From Azorhizobium oxalatiphilum (GTDB lineage Bacteria > Pseudomonadota > Alphaproteobacteria > Rhizobiales > Xanthobacteraceae): a stretch of DNA of 64,000 nt. The notes beneath the pieces are model-generated. The model searched no databases and had not been told where the DNA came from. It saw nothing but the letters and a program-made list of their open reading frames with translations. Positions 1-12,003 of this stretch are shown piece after piece (position 1 is the first letter of the stretch; every line of letters begins with the position of its first letter). Made by a program: the position numbers and the translations under genes. Where the stretch lies: contig NZ_BMCT01000001.1 in the NCBI RefSeq assembly GCF_014635325.1, positions 124,001-188,000 on the forward strand. Reading direction: 5' to 3'.

Positions 1-163
1 ATCGCTGTAGGGCTGGATCATCAAGGGTCGCCCGCGTCGCCAAGCGACGGCCCGCGCGGAAAGCGCATCCCATGGGCCGCTCCCCCTGCGGTCTCCGCCC
101 TGAAGTTTCGGGAGTTCGCGCGAGAAATCCGGCGCAGCGAATTCCCTGTTCGGATTGTGTGTC
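1..163. other. intergenic left edge, no gene seen
   Basis: No reading frame with plausible coding character was found here. The stretch precedes the DMT transporter and presumably carries its promoter, but no convincing -35/-10 pair or RNA gene was recognised. Confidence 0.4.
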
Positions 164-1048
164 ATGGCTCCCCGCCACATCGCCCTGGCCGTGCTGACGG
201 CGGCCATCTGGGGCTTCAATTTCGTTGCCATCCGCGTCGGCCTCGACACCTTCCCGCCGCTGCTGCTGACCACCCTGCGCTTCATCCTCGCCGCGCTGCC
301 GGCGCTGGTCATCCGCCCGCCCAAGCTGCCGCTACGGCAGCTGCTGCTGATCTCGGCCACCCTGTTTCTCGGCCAGTTCGTCTTCGTCTTCCTCGGCATC
401 GACAACGGCATGCCGCCGGGTCTCTCCTCGCTGGTGATCCAGGCGCAGTCCTTCTTCACCATCCTGCTGGCGGCGCTGATGCTGGGCGAGAAGCCCTCCG
501 TGCGGCAGCTCTCCGGCGTGGCGGTGGCCTTCTGCGGCCTCGGGCTGATCGCGCTCTCGGTGGGCGTGGACGTGACCTATCTCGGCCTTGGCCTCACCCT
601 GATCGCGGCGCTCAGCTTCGGCCTCGGCAACGTGCTGATGCGCGGCGCCGGCAAGGTGGACATGCTGCCCATGGTGGTGTGGATGAGCGTCATCCTGCCC
701 ATCCCCTCCTTCCTGCTCTCGCTGATGTTCGAGGGCTGGCCGGTGATCGTCGCCTCCATGGCGAAGGCGGACCTCCTGGCCTATGGCGCGGTGTTCTATC
801 TGGCGGTGCCCACCACGCTGATCGGTTTCGGCATCTGGGGTCTGCTCTTGAAGACCTATCCGGCGGGCACGGTGGCGCCCTTCGCTTTGCTGGTGCCGCT
901 GTTCGGCATGCTCTCGGCGGCGCTTGTGCTGGGCGAGCGCTTTCCGCCGGTGCGCTTCGCCGGCATGGCGCTGATCGTCGGCGGCCTCTTGATCCTCGCC
1001 GCCCCCTTGCAGCGCCTGCGCAACCGCAGGCGCGCGCGGGTGGGGTGA
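164..1048 (+). CDS. DMT/EamA family inner-membrane exporter
   Basis: The 294-residue product is almost wholly hydrophobic and has about ten predicted membrane segments in two EamA halves, the length usual for drug/metabolite transporters of the RhaT/YdcZ type. The N-terminus carries the family signature WGFNFVAIRVGLDTFPP, and a second EamA half begins near residue 145 (GLGLTLIAALSFGLGNVL). The C-terminus is a short basic tail (RLRNRRRARVG). A TTG at 155 is in frame, but ATG 164 gives the canonical MAPRH-IALAVLTAAIWGFN start, so 164 is preferred. It is probably an amino-acid or metabolite exporter; the substrate cannot be read from sequence. It stands alone, convergent with the gcv operon. Confidence 0.85.
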   Translation: MAPRHIALAVLTAAIWGFNFVAIRVGLDTFPPLLLTTLRFILAALPALVIRPPKLPLRQLLLISATLFLGQFVFVFLGIDNGMPPGLSSLVIQAQSFFTILLAALMLGEKPSVRQLSGVAVAFCGLGLIALSVGVDVTYLGLGLTLIAALSFGLGNVLMRGAGKVDMLPMVVWMSVILPIPSFLLSLMFEGWPVIVASMAKADLLAYGAVFYLAVPTTLIGFGIWGLLLKTYPAGTVAPFALLVPLFGMLSAALVLGERFPPVRFAGMALIVGGLLILAAPLQRLRNRRRARVG

Positions 1049-1100
1049 GGGCTCTTCTGCCAAACAGCACCTGTTCAGCTTAGGCGCCGTCCCATCCAAT

Positions 1101-1240
1101 TTCCCCCTCTCCCGCTTGCGGGGGAGGGCAGGGAGGGGGCGCCGTGCGCAGCACGGCGGACGCGGGGGACCGGGCGCGGCGTTTGGTGAGGTCGCGCCTT
1201 TGCCCCCTCCCCAACCCTCCCCCGCAGGTGGGAGAGGGGG
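1101..1240. repeat. family A inverted-repeat pair, locus 1
   Basis: Two inverted copies of a C/G-rich palindromic unit (core CTCTCCCGCTTGCGGGGGAG followed by an aGGGnnGGGGAGGGGG tail) lie at about 1101-1138 and 1201-1238. They flank about 60 bp of unrelated GC-rich sequence. The same unit recurs at 15.8/16.1, 23.7/23.8 and 60.4/60.5 kb, always intergenic. Confidence 0.8.
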
Positions 1241-1297
1241 CAGGTTACGCGGGTGGGGCAAGGTGCTCCCGAAAGCCCATCGCTCAACAGCGCAAAC

Positions 1298-1337
1298 AAA
1301 AAGGCCCGGTCTGGCATCCCAGACCGGGCCTTCTTCA
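1298..1337 (-). terminator. rho-independent terminator of the gcv operon
   Basis: Read on the minus strand, a perfect 12-bp stem GGCCCGGTCTGG / CCAGACCGGGCC with a 4-nt loop is followed by TTTTTGTTT. It begins 22 nt after the gcvPB stop codon. Confidence 0.9.
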
Positions 1338-1358
1338 TCCTGTTGAGCGCTGCTCAGT

Positions 1359-2921
1359 TCACTCGGCGGCTTCAGCCAGCGGCGGACGGGTCCAGCGCAG
1401 CACCGGGGCGCGGGCGGCGCGGGTCTCGTCGAGACGGCGGCGCGGGGCATAGTGCGGAGCGCCGAGGAAGCGCTCCTTCTCGCCCGCCTTCGCCGCGAAG
1501 GCGAGATCGCGCAGCGCGCCGATGAACAGGTCCAGGGAGGCCTTGGACTCGCTCTCGGTCGGCTCGATCAGCATGGCGCCGTGGACGACGAGCGGGAAAT
1601 ACACCGTCATCGGGTGATAGCCCTCGTCGATCAGCGCCTTGGCGATGTCGAGCGTGGAGAGGCCCGTGCCCTCCAGCCAGGCATCGTCGAACAGCGCCTC
1701 ATGCATGGCCGGGCGCTCGCCATAGGGCACGCTCATCACGTCCTTCAGGCAGGCGCGGATGTAGTTGGCCGAGAGCACCGCATCTTCCGACGCCTGCTGC
1801 ATGCCGTCCGCGCCGTGGGAGAGCATCCAGGAGAGCGCACGCACGAACATGCCCATCTGGCCGTGGAAGGCGCTCATGCGGCCAAGCGCCTGATCGGCAC
1901 CTGCCTCGCCTTCCTCTTCCACGAGGCGCAGGGACTCGCCGTCCGTCACCACGGCAGGCACCGGGGCGAAGGGGGCGAGAGCTGCCGAGAGCACCACCGG
2001 GCCGGCGCCGGGGCCGCCGCCGCCGTGCGGGGTGGAGAAGGTCTTGTGCAGGTTGATGTGCATGGCGTCCACGCCCAGCTCACCCACCTTCACCTTGCCG
2101 AGGATGGCGTTGAAGTTGGCGCCGTCCGCATAGAAATACGCGCCCGCCGCGTGCACGGCGTCGGCGATCTCCACCACGTCGCGCTCGAACAGGCCGCAGG
2201 TGTTCGGGTTGGTGAGCATCAGCGCAGCAACCTGCGGGGAGAGCGCCGCCTTCACGGACTCCACATCCACCGTGCCGTCCGCGCGGGCCGGGATGGACTT
2301 CACCTGATAGCCGATGAGGGCAGCGGTGGCAGGGTTGGTGCCGTGGGCGCTCTCGGGCACCAGCACGATGTCACGCTTCTGGCCGTTGGCGATGTGCGCG
2401 GCCTTGATGGCCATCATGCCGCACAGCTCGCCATGGGCGCCCGCCTTGGGCGTGAAGGCGACCGCCTGCATGCCGGTGAGCGAGAGCAGCCAGCGCGACA
2501 GCTCCTTGATGACGCCGAGCGCGCCCTGCACGGTGGAGGCCGGCTGCAAGGGATGCACGTCGGCGAAGCCGGGCAGGCGGGCCATCTTCTCGTTGAGGCG
2601 CGGGTTGTGCTTCATGGTGCACGAGCCGAGCGGGAACAGGCCGCTGTCGATGCCGTAATTCTGGCGCGACAGGCGCACGTAATGGCGCATGGCCTCCGGC
2701 TCGGCGAGGCCGGGCAGGTCGAGGCTGAGCTTGCGCTCATGACCGCCGAGGCGGGAGGTGAAGTCGCCGGCATCCTCGATATCGACGCCGGTGACTTCCG
2801 TGCGGCCGATCTCGAACAGCAGGCCCTCTTCCAGCTCCAGCGCGTGGTTGCCGGTGAAGGTGGTGGGGGCAGGGGTGCCAGTGGTGATGGGGGTCGTCGC
2901 CCCGCGGCCTTCGCGGTTCAT
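1359..2921 (-). CDS. gcvPB: glycine dehydrogenase (decarboxylating) subunit 2
   Basis: This is the PLP-binding half of the split P-protein of the glycine cleavage system. It decarboxylates glycine and passes the aminomethyl group to lipoyl-GcvH. At 520 residues it matches the two-subunit form found in alphaproteobacteria. The PLP lysine is K293 in [30 protein letters not shown] near 191 is another conserved motif. Its start overlaps the gcvPA stop by 4 nt (ATGA), which points to translational coupling and an A:B stoichiometric complex. It is the last gene of the operon, followed by the intrinsic terminator. The C-terminal 40 residues are basic and Pro-rich, longer than in thermophilic homologues. 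Confidence 0.96.
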   Translation of the reverse strand: MNREGRGATTPITTGTPAPTTFTGNHALELEEGLLFEIGRTEVTGVDIEDAGDFTSRLGGHERKLSLDLPGLAEPEAMRHYVRLSRQNYGIDSGLFPLGSCTMKHNPRLNEKMARLPGFADVHPLQPASTVQGALGVIKELSRWLLSLTGMQAVAFTPKAGAHGELCGMMAIKAAHIANGQKRDIVLVPESAHGTNPATAALIGYQVKSIPARADGTVDVESVKAALSPQVAALMLTNPNTCGLFERDVVEIADAVHAAGAYFYADGANFNAILGKVKVGELGVDAMHINLHKTFSTPHGGGGPGAGPVVLSAALAPFAPVPAVVTDGESLRLVEEEGEAGADQALGRMSAFHGQMGMFVRALSWMLSHGADGMQQASEDAVLSANYIRACLKDVMSVPYGERPAMHEALFDDAWLEGTGLSTLDIAKALIDEGYHPMTVYFPLVVHGAMLIEPTESESKASLDLFIGALRDLAFAAKAGEKERFLGAPHYAPRRRLDETRAARAPVLRWTRPPLAEAAE

Positions 2922-4261
2922 GCCAGCACCTCCTTCAGCGCGGCCACGTAGGCGGCGCGATCTTCATCCGTGTTGATCTCGGTGGCGGCGACGAGGATCA
3001 GGTCGTCGAGGCCGGCCTTGGCGGCAAGGCGCGCATACGGCACGCCGCCGAGAATGTCCTTGTCGGCGAGCTTCTCGATCACGTCCGCCGCCTTGCCGGG
3101 CACGCGGATGGTGAATTCGTTGAAGAAGCTCTTGTTGAGCACCTGCACGCCGGGAACCTTCGCCAGCGCATCGGCGAGCTTGCAGGCATTGGCGTGGTTG
3201 AGCCGGGCAAGCCGCGTCAGCCCCGTCTCGCCCAGCAGGGTGAGATGGATGGTGAAGGCGAGCGCGCACAGGCCCGAATTGGTGCAGATGTTGGAGGTCG
3301 CCTTCTCGCGGCGGATGTGCTGCTCGCGGGTGGAAAGCGTCAGCACGAAGCCGCGCTTGCCGTCCGCATCCACGGTCTCGCCGGCGAGGCGGCCGGGCAT
3401 CTGGCGGATGAACTTGGTGCGGGTGGCGAAGAGCCCAACATAAGGCCCGCCGAAGGTGAGCGGGTTGCCGATGGACTGGCCCTCGCCCACCACGATGTCG
3501 GCGCCCTGCGCGCCCGCCGGCTCGATGAGGCCGAGCGACACCACTTCGGTGAACACCGCGATCAGCAGCGCGCCGGCCGCATGGGCCTTCTCGGCGATGG
3601 GCTTCAGATCGACGATATGGCCGAACACGTCGGGGCTCTGCACCACCACGCAGGAGGTCTCGGCGTCGATGGCGGACAGGATGTCCTCGCCGCCCTCGGG
3701 GGCGGGGGTGAGCGCGGTCACGGTGTCGTCAGCATAGCGCGACACGGTGGCGATGGTCTCGCGATAGTGCGGGTGCACGTTGCCCGCGACCACCGCCTTG
3801 CGGCGCTTGGTGACGCGGTGGGCCATCAGCACCGCCTCGGCGGCGGCGGTGGAGCCGTCATACATGGAGGCGTTGGCCACATCCATGCCGGTGAGCTGGG
3901 CCACCTGGGTCTGGAACTCGAACAGATATTGCAGCGTGCCCTGCGCGATTTCCGGCTGGTACGGCGTGTACGAGGTCAGGAATTCGGAGCGCTGGATCAG
4001 GTGATCCACGGTCGCCGGCACATGGTGGCGATAGGCGCCCGCACCCACGAAGAAGGGCACGGAGCCGGCCGGCACGTTCTGGCCGGCGAGGCGGCCGAGC
4101 GCGCGCTCAACAGCCAGTTCGCTCTTGTGGGCGGGCAGGTCCGGCAAGCCGGGGTTCAGTTTCGCGGCCGGGATGTCGGCGAAGAAGGCATCGACGGAGG
4201 TGGCGCCGATGCGCGCCAGCATCTCCGTGCGGTCCTCTTGTGTCAGGGGCAGATAGCGCAT
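2918..4261 (-). CDS. gcvPA: glycine dehydrogenase (decarboxylating) subunit 1
   Basis: This 447-residue protein is the partner subunit of GcvPB; the pair replaces the roughly 950-residue single-chain P-protein. The N-terminus [15 protein letters not shown] and the internal SFFVGAGAY-type segment ([15 protein letters not shown], near residue 69) are typical of GcvPA, as is the [20 protein letters not shown] region. The length equals the family norm, so no truncation is suspected. It lies 31 nt downstream of the osmC-like gene and is coupled to gcvPB by a 4-nt overlap. Expression should depend on the glycine riboswitch upstream of gcvT. Confidence 0.96.
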   Translation of the reverse strand: MRYLPLTQEDRTEMLARIGATSVDAFFADIPAAKLNPGLPDLPAHKSELAVERALGRLAGQNVPAGSVPFFVGAGAYRHHVPATVDHLIQRSEFLTSYTPYQPEIAQGTLQYLFEFQTQVAQLTGMDVANASMYDGSTAAAEAVLMAHRVTKRRKAVVAGNVHPHYRETIATVSRYADDTVTALTPAPEGGEDILSAIDAETSCVVVQSPDVFGHIVDLKPIAEKAHAAGALLIAVFTEVVSLGLIEPAGAQGADIVVGEGQSIGNPLTFGGPYVGLFATRTKFIRQMPGRLAGETVDADGKRGFVLTLSTREQHIRREKATSNICTNSGLCALAFTIHLTLLGETGLTRLARLNHANACKLADALAKVPGVQVLNKSFFNEFTIRVPGKAADVIEKLADKDILGGVPYARLAAKAGLDDLILVAATEINTDEDRAAYVAALKEVLA

Positions 4262-4292
4262 GCTTGTCTCGGGTTCTGTCGCGCTTGAAGCG

Positions 4293-4766
4293 CTAGATCA
4301 CGGAAAATTCGGGAAGAACGAGGACGTCGCCACGCACCGAATTGGCGATGTAGCATTCCTCGTGGGCATGGTGATGCAGCGCCTCGACCTCCTCGGCCGT
4401 GGGCGCCTTTGAGCCGCTGAACACCACATTGGGCTTCAGCGTGATGGTGGCGAGATAGAGCTTGCCCTTGTCATTGGGCGCCATCTCGCCGGTGGCAGCG
4501 TCGGTGTAGCTGTCCACCGTGAAGCCGGCTCTGCGGGCGAAATCGAGGAAGAACAGCATGTGGCAACTCGACAGAGCCGCCACCACCGCTTCCTCGGGAT
4601 CGAGCGCATCTTCCCGCGACAGCGGCACGCGCACGGAAGAGGGCGCCGAGGAGCCCGGCACTTCCAGCCCGTCGAAGATCAGCCGGTGGGCGCGGCTGTA
4701 GCGGCCGTCGGTGAAGACGGCCTCGCCCCGCTCCCAGCGGATCGTCGCTGTGTAGAGATGCGCCAT
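4293..4766 (-). CDS. OsmC/Ohr-family protein inside the gcv operon
   Basis: This 157-residue protein has the OsmC fold pattern with two redox-type cysteines: one in [16 protein letters not shown] and one in [12 protein letters not shown]. Known members are thiol peroxidases for organic or lipoyl-linked peroxides. It sits between gcvH (16 nt away) and gcvPA (31 nt away) on the same strand, so it is cotranscribed with glycine cleavage genes. A plausible inference is protection or repair of the lipoyl arm or of products of the pathway, but nothing in the sequence proves this. It belongs to the broad YhfA/OsmC type rather than being clearly Ohr. Confidence 0.85.
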   Translation of the reverse strand: MAHLYTATIRWERGEAVFTDGRYSRAHRLIFDGLEVPGSSAPSSVRVPLSREDALDPEEAVVAALSSCHMLFFLDFARRAGFTVDSYTDAATGEMAPNDKGKLYLATITLKPNVVFSGSKAPTAEEVEALHHHAHEECYIANSVRGDVLVLPEFSVI

Positions 4767-4782
4767 ATCGGTGATCCGACGC

Positions 4783-5154
4783 TCAGAGGCTTTCGAGATA
4801 GGCCTTGTAGTCGGCCTCGCTCATCAGGGCATTGAACTCGTCCTGGCTGGCGAGCTTCAGCTTCAGGAACCAGCCCTTGCCTTCCGCGTCTTCATTGACG
4901 GTGGCGGGGGTGGCTTCCAGCTCGCTGTTGACCTCGACCACCTCGCCGGAGACGGGGGCGTAGACCTCGGAGGCGGCCTTCACGCTCTCCACCACGGCGG
5001 CCTCGCCGCCCTGCTCGACGATCTTGCCGACGGCGGGAAGCTCCACGAACACCACGTCGCCGAGCTGCTCCTGCGCATAATGCGAGATGCCGACGGTGGC
5101 CACATCGCCTTCGAGGCGGACGTATTCGTGATCCTTGGAATAGCGGATGGTCAT
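4783..5154 (-). CDS. gcvH: glycine cleavage system H protein
   Basis: GcvH is the lipoylated carrier that shuttles the aminomethyl group from P to T protein and then to the L protein for reoxidation. The 123-residue length is normal. The lipoylation lysine is K59 in [17 protein letters not shown], and the N-terminal [11 protein letters not shown] and the [19 protein letters not shown] stretch are diagnostic. The start codon lies 3 nt after the gcvT stop, so it is translationally coupled. The gene for the L protein (lpd) is not in the window and is presumably shared with 2-oxoacid dehydrogenases elsewhere. Confidence 0.97.
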   Translation of the reverse strand: MTIRYSKDHEYVRLEGDVATVGISHYAQEQLGDVVFVELPAVGKIVEQGGEAAVVESVKAASEVYAPVSGEVVEVNSELEATPATVNEDAEGKGWFLKLKLASQDEFNALMSEADYKAYLESL

Positions 5155-5157
5155 TGG

Positions 5158-6318
5158 TCAGGCCCCTTTGGTTGCGGTTTTGCGGACGTAGCGCTGCGGC
5201 ACGAACGGTGTGGTGGCGATGGTGGCGGGAAGTGGCTTGCCGCGGACGATCACGTCGACCTTGGTGCCGGGAGCGGAGAGGGCGGTGGGCACGTAGCCGA
5301 GCGCCATGGGCGCGCCGAGCGTCGGGCCGAAGCCGCCGGAGGTGATGCGGCCGACGATGGTGCCGTCCTTGGTGGCGATCTCCGCGCCCTCGCGGGCCGG
5401 GGCGCGGCCCTCGAAGGTGAGGCCGACACGCACGCGGGCGGGGCCGTCCTTCAGCTCGCGCTGGATGCGCGCGGCGCCGGGGAAGCCGCCTTCCTCGCGG
5501 CGGCGCTTCTGGATCGACCACACCAGCGCGCCTTCCACCGGCGAGGTGGTGGTGTCGATGTCGTGGCCATAGAGGCAGAGGCCGGCTTCAAGGCGCAGCG
5601 AGTCACGGGCACCGAGGCCGATGGGCTTCACTTCCGGCTCGGCGAGCAGCTTGTTCCAGAGCGTCTCCGCATCGCCGTCGGCGACCGAGATCTCATAGCC
5701 GTCCTCGCCGGTATAGCCGGAGCGGGAGATGGAGATGGGGATGCCGTCATAGGTCGTGACCAGCACGGTCATGAAGGCCATGTCGGCGGCGCCCGGGGCG
5801 TGGCGGGCCATCACGTCCACCGCCTTCGGGCCCTGAAGAGCGATGAGGGCGCGATCCTCGTGGATCTCCAGCGTCACGCCGGCCGGCAGGCGGGCGGCGA
5901 TGTGGGCATAGTCGTCCGTCTTGCAGGCGGCGTTGACCACCAGCAGCAGGACGCCGTCCTTCGTCGGATCGGAGGGGCGGGCGACCATGAGGTCGTCGAG
6001 AATGCCGCCATCCTCCGCGAGCAGCTGCGAATAGCGCTGCTGGCCGGGCTTGAGGTTCAGCATGTCGGCGGGGATGAGCGCCTCCAGTGCCTTCGCGGTG
6101 GTCGCGTGGTCCGGGCCGATGAGCGAGGCCTGCCCCATGTGGGAGACGTCGAACAGGCCGGCGCTCTCGCGGGTCCAGTTGTGCTCGGTCAGGATGCCGG
6201 TGGGATATTGCACCGGCATGTCGTAGCCCGCGAAAGGCACGAGTTTCGCCCCCAGGGCCGCATGAGCGGCGTGGAGCGGGGTCTTCAGAAGGGGGGTCGT
6301 ATCGTCGGCATGCGACAT
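5158..6318 (-). CDS. gcvT: aminomethyltransferase (glycine cleavage T protein)
   Basis: GcvT transfers the one-carbon unit from aminomethyl-lipoyl-GcvH to tetrahydrofolate and releases ammonia. The frame is open further upstream, but ATG 6318 (MSHADDTTPLLKTPLHAAH) gives a 386-residue protein of normal length. The extra upstream residues would be translated from the riboswitch itself, so they were rejected. GcvT motifs include LVPFAGYDMPVQYPTG near the start, FDVSHMGQ, and SGYTGEDGYEI in the folate-binding core, with GARDSLRLEAGLCLYGHD behind it. It is the first gene of gcvT-gcvH-osmC-gcvPA-gcvPB and is controlled by the glycine aptamers about 55 nt upstream. Confidence 0.96.
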   Translation of the reverse strand: MSHADDTTPLLKTPLHAAHAALGAKLVPFAGYDMPVQYPTGILTEHNWTRESAGLFDVSHMGQASLIGPDHATTAKALEALIPADMLNLKPGQQRYSQLLAEDGGILDDLMVARPSDPTKDGVLLLVVNAACKTDDYAHIAARLPAGVTLEIHEDRALIALQGPKAVDVMARHAPGAADMAFMTVLVTTYDGIPISISRSGYTGEDGYEISVADGDAETLWNKLLAEPEVKPIGLGARDSLRLEAGLCLYGHDIDTTTSPVEGALVWSIQKRRREEGGFPGAARIQRELKDGPARVRVGLTFEGRAPAREGAEIATKDGTIVGRITSGGFGPTLGAPMALGYVPTALSAPGTKVDVIVRGKPLPATIATTPFVPQRYVRKTATKGA

Positions 6319-6374
6319 GCATCGGTTCCGCGAACAAGGCGCCAAAATGTGCGGATCGTGAAGATCCGCGCGGC

Positions 6375-6660
6375 GCCCCCTCTGTCGCAGGAACCTGAGA
6401 GATTCACCCGCGCCCGGTCGCATGATGCGGGCCGGGTCGGCTTACTCCTTCGGTGAGCCAGGGTCGGGATGCACGGCGGTGCGCAAGTGTTCAACGCCAA
6501 CAGGCGGCGAACGCCAGACGCTCCGGCCAGCATCGCGTCCGCGACTGCTTTCCAGAGGCTCGTCACCCTGCGGCCCTTGTTGCCTGAGCGGTTCCGGGGC
6601 GGTTGCGCCTTCGGCGCCGGTTCCCCGCTTTCGCGGTTTGCCGGTCTCTCCCGCAGGGAT
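6375..6660 (-). promoter_or_regulatory. tandem glycine riboswitch
   Basis: Two glycine aptamers are readable on the minus strand. The first carries GGGAGAGACC (6643-6652), the GCGCCGAAGGCGC arm (6606-6618) and CCGCTCAGG (6583-6591). The second carries CACCGAAGGAG (6447-6457), CTCTCAGGTTCC (6390-6401) and GACAGAGGGGGC (6374-6385). These are the conserved blocks of the gcvT-element, arranged as the usual cooperative pair. The leader ends about 55 nt before gcvT. No terminator-like poly-T follows, so control is more likely at translation initiation or Rho access than by intrinsic termination; that part is inference. Confidence 0.93.
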
Positions 6661-6671
6661 CATCCGATAAC

Positions 6672-6686
6672 GGTGGTTGTACCACC
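6672..6686. promoter_or_regulatory. GntR/FadR-type operator candidate upstream of the riboswitch
   Basis: The 15-bp near-palindrome GGTGGTTGTACCACC contains TGGTTGTACCA, which fits the TGGTnnnACCA consensus recognised by FadR-subfamily GntR regulators. It lies about 15 bp upstream of the first aptamer, where a promoter operator for the gcv transcript would be expected. No regulator gene is adjacent. Confidence 0.4.
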
Positions 6687-6796
6687 ATCGCGGCGCAGCA
6701 TAGGCGATCCTGCGCCGGAATCAATTCGTCATCACGCTTATCCCATGCGGGATTGCGAGGGCGATATGCGAACCGCGTCCGATGGCGGCCCCGCCC

Positions 6797-8497
6797 TCAG
6801 CCCTGATCGCGAAACCCGTTGGTGATGGGATAGCGGCGGTCGCGGCCGAAGTTGCGGGTCGTCACCTTCACCCCCGGCGCCGCCTGCCGGCGCTTGTATT
6901 CGGCAAGGTTCAGCATACGGTCCACCCGCTTGACGGTCGCCGCGTCGAAGCCTTCCGCGATCAGTTCCGAAACCGAGGTCTCGTCCTCCACGAGGCGGGC
7001 GAGGATGGCGTCCAGCACCTCATAGGGCGGCAGGGAATCCTGATCCTTCTGGTTCTCGCGCAGCTCGGCGGTGGGCGGCTTGTCGATCAGCCGGTCGGCA
7101 ATCACCTCGCCGTCCGGGCCGAGCGCGCCCAGAGGCTTCCATGTGTTGCGCAGGCGCGAGAGGCGGAACACCTCGGTCTTGTAGAGATCCTTGATGGGAT
7201 TGTAGCCGCCGTTCATGTCGCCATAGAGCGTGGCATAGCCGGTGGACATCTCGGACTTGTTGCCGGTGGTCACGACCATGGCGCCGAACTTGTTGGACAC
7301 CGACATCAGCAGCGTGCCGCGCACGCGGGACTGGAGGTTCTCCTCCGTCACGTCGCGGTTCCGGCCTGCGAACAGCGGCGAGAGGATGCCTTCCAGCGCT
7401 TCCACGGCGGGCGCGATGGGCAGGGTGTCGTAGCGCACGCCAAGTTTCCGGGCGACGTCGGCCGCATCGTCGAGGCTGTCCTGCGCGGTGAAGCGGTAGG
7501 GCAGCATGATGCAGTGGACGCGATCCGCCCCCAGCGCATCCACCGCCATGGCGGCGCAGATGGCGCTGTCGATGCCGCCGGACAGGCCGAGCACCACGCC
7601 GGGGAAGCGGTTCTTGTTCACATAGTCCCGCAGACCCAGCACGCAGGCGGCATAGTCCGCCTTTTCCCCTTCCAGCCGGTCGGCGAAGGGGGCTTCCTGG
7701 CATTTCCAGCCATTCTCGAACCGCTGCCACTGCGTGGTGCGCACCCGCTCGGCGAAGCCGGGGAACTGCATGGCGAGCGTGCGGTCGGCATTGAGCGCGA
7801 AGGAGGCGCCGTCGAACACCAGTTCGTCCTGCCCGCCCACCTGATTGACATAGAGCAGCGGCAGGCCGCTCTCCACCACGCGGGCCACCGCGATGTTGGC
7901 GCGCTCGTCATAGACCGAGCGGCGATAGGGCGAGCCGTTGGGCACGATGAGGATTTCCGCGCCGGTCTCGGCGAGGCACTCCACCACGTCCGGCCCCCAG
8001 ATGTCCTCGCACACCGGCACGCCGAGGCGCACGCCCCGGAACGGGATCGGGCCGGGCAGGGGGCCCGCGGAGAACACACGCTTCTCGTCGAACACGCCGT
8101 AATTGGGCAGGTCCACCTTGAAGCGCTTCGCCGTGATGCGTCCGCCTTCCAGCAGGAAGACGCCGTTATAGAGGTGCCCGTCCTCCTTCCACGGCGCGCC
8201 CACCAGCAAGGCGGGGCCGGTGGCGGTCTCGGCGGCCAGAGCTTCCAGCGCTTCCCGGCAGGCGGCCTGGAAGGCGGGCTTGAGCACCAGATCCTCCGGC
8301 GGATAGCCGGACAGGAACAGCTCGGAGAAGACCACGAGGTCCGCGCCCTGATCGGCGGCTTGCGCACGGGCGACGCGCACTTTCTCCGTATTGCCCGTCA
8401 CGTCACCCACGATCGGGTTCAGCTGCGCCACGGCGATGTGCAGCGTATCGACAGGGGTGGAGAGGCTGGCGTCTGCAGCAGGAGAAGAAACGGTCAT
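6797..8497 (-). CDS. nadE: NAD+ synthetase, glutamine-hydrolysing
   Basis: This enzyme performs the last step of NAD biosynthesis, amidating deamido-NAD with glutamine-derived ammonia. The N-terminal nitrilase-like glutaminase domain (about residues 10-260) shows the Glu-Lys-Cys triad surroundings FSELFLSGYPPEDL, FKVDLPNYGVFDE and GVPVCEDIW. The C-terminal synthetase domain carries the ATP P-loop GVVLGLSGGIDSAICAA and NKSEMSTGYATLYGDMNGG. Two near-equal starts exist, ATG 8509 and ATG 8497; neither has a strong Shine-Dalgarno, and 8497 was chosen because MTVSS leads directly to the conserved LHIAVAQLNPIVGD. The resulting 566 residues fit the bacterial two-domain form. Confidence 0.93.
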   Translation of the reverse strand: MTVSSPAADASLSTPVDTLHIAVAQLNPIVGDVTGNTEKVRVARAQAADQGADLVVFSELFLSGYPPEDLVLKPAFQAACREALEALAAETATGPALLVGAPWKEDGHLYNGVFLLEGGRITAKRFKVDLPNYGVFDEKRVFSAGPLPGPIPFRGVRLGVPVCEDIWGPDVVECLAETGAEILIVPNGSPYRRSVYDERANIAVARVVESGLPLLYVNQVGGQDELVFDGASFALNADRTLAMQFPGFAERVRTTQWQRFENGWKCQEAPFADRLEGEKADYAACVLGLRDYVNKNRFPGVVLGLSGGIDSAICAAMAVDALGADRVHCIMLPYRFTAQDSLDDAADVARKLGVRYDTLPIAPAVEALEGILSPLFAGRNRDVTEENLQSRVRGTLLMSVSNKFGAMVVTTGNKSEMSTGYATLYGDMNGGYNPIKDLYKTEVFRLSRLRNTWKPLGALGPDGEVIADRLIDKPPTAELRENQKDQDSLPPYEVLDAILARLVEDETSVSELIAEGFDAATVKRVDRMLNLAEYKRRQAAPGVKVTTRNFGRDRRYPITNGFRDQG

Positions 8498-9228
8498 GGC
8501 ATCCGGCATGTAATGACGGGAAGAGATGTAGCGATGCGACGGCGCGGGGGCAATGCGCCCATCAACGCGCCCATCAATGCGCCCTTGGGGGGAAGACACG
8601 TCAGTGAGGTTTACCCGGTGGCAGCCTACACTTATGATCGAATTGACGGGAAATGGGGGCACCAAACTCATGGGTTTCCAGGGCACGCAGAAGTCGCATC
8701 GCTTCGAGCTCCGCGCGCGCACCATGGAGCAGCATCAGGCACTGGAGGCCGCCGTTGGCCCCCTCAATTCCATAGCCGCCTATCAGCGCTATCTGCGCGG
8801 GCAGGAGGCCTTCCGGGCGCCGCTGGAGCGCCAGCTGGCCGCCGTGCGCGTGCCCACCACGCTGGAAGACGTGCTGCCCGTGCCGCTGGCCGCCCTGCTG
8901 ACGCTGGACCGCGCCGATCTCGGCGATGCCGTCGATGTGGTGGAGGAGACGGCGGCTTTGTCCTTCACCCCGTCCGCCATCTTCGGAATCCTTTACGTGC
9001 TGGAGGGTTCCACGCTGGGCGCGCGCCTTCTGCACCAACAGGCCGGGGCGCTCGGCCTCACCGCCGCGCACGGCGCGCGACATCTTGCGGAACAAATTGC
9101 CCAGCCCGGTACTTGGAAACAGTTCGTAAGCGTCCTCGATGCCGAGGAGGCGCTTGACCTCGACGAGGCGGCAGCTTCGGCCAACGCCGTATTTGAAGCG
9201 GGGCGCAGAGCCTTCGCGAGACTGGACG

Positions 9229-11790
<2,562 letters not shown>

Positions 11791-12003
11791 GCGGTGGCGC
11801 GCGGGGCAGCGGCAGTCCGGCCGCTTCCTCTCCGGTGACGGAAATGTTTGCGATCGGCCGCCGGCCGGGCCTCGCCCCGCGACGTCAGGCGTGCCACTCT
11901 CGCGCGCCCGGTTCCGGGCCGCTCCTGCCGTCCGTCCCGGCCGTGCGTTCCGCATGGCCGCCGGCAGGATGATGCATCCGCCTTCCGTTTGCTGGAGGTT
12001 TTC

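Noticed and set aside
6782-9157. 791-residue plus-strand frame over nadE
   Set aside because: It is the antisense of NadE, whose domains are all present on the minus strand, and has no recognisable motif.
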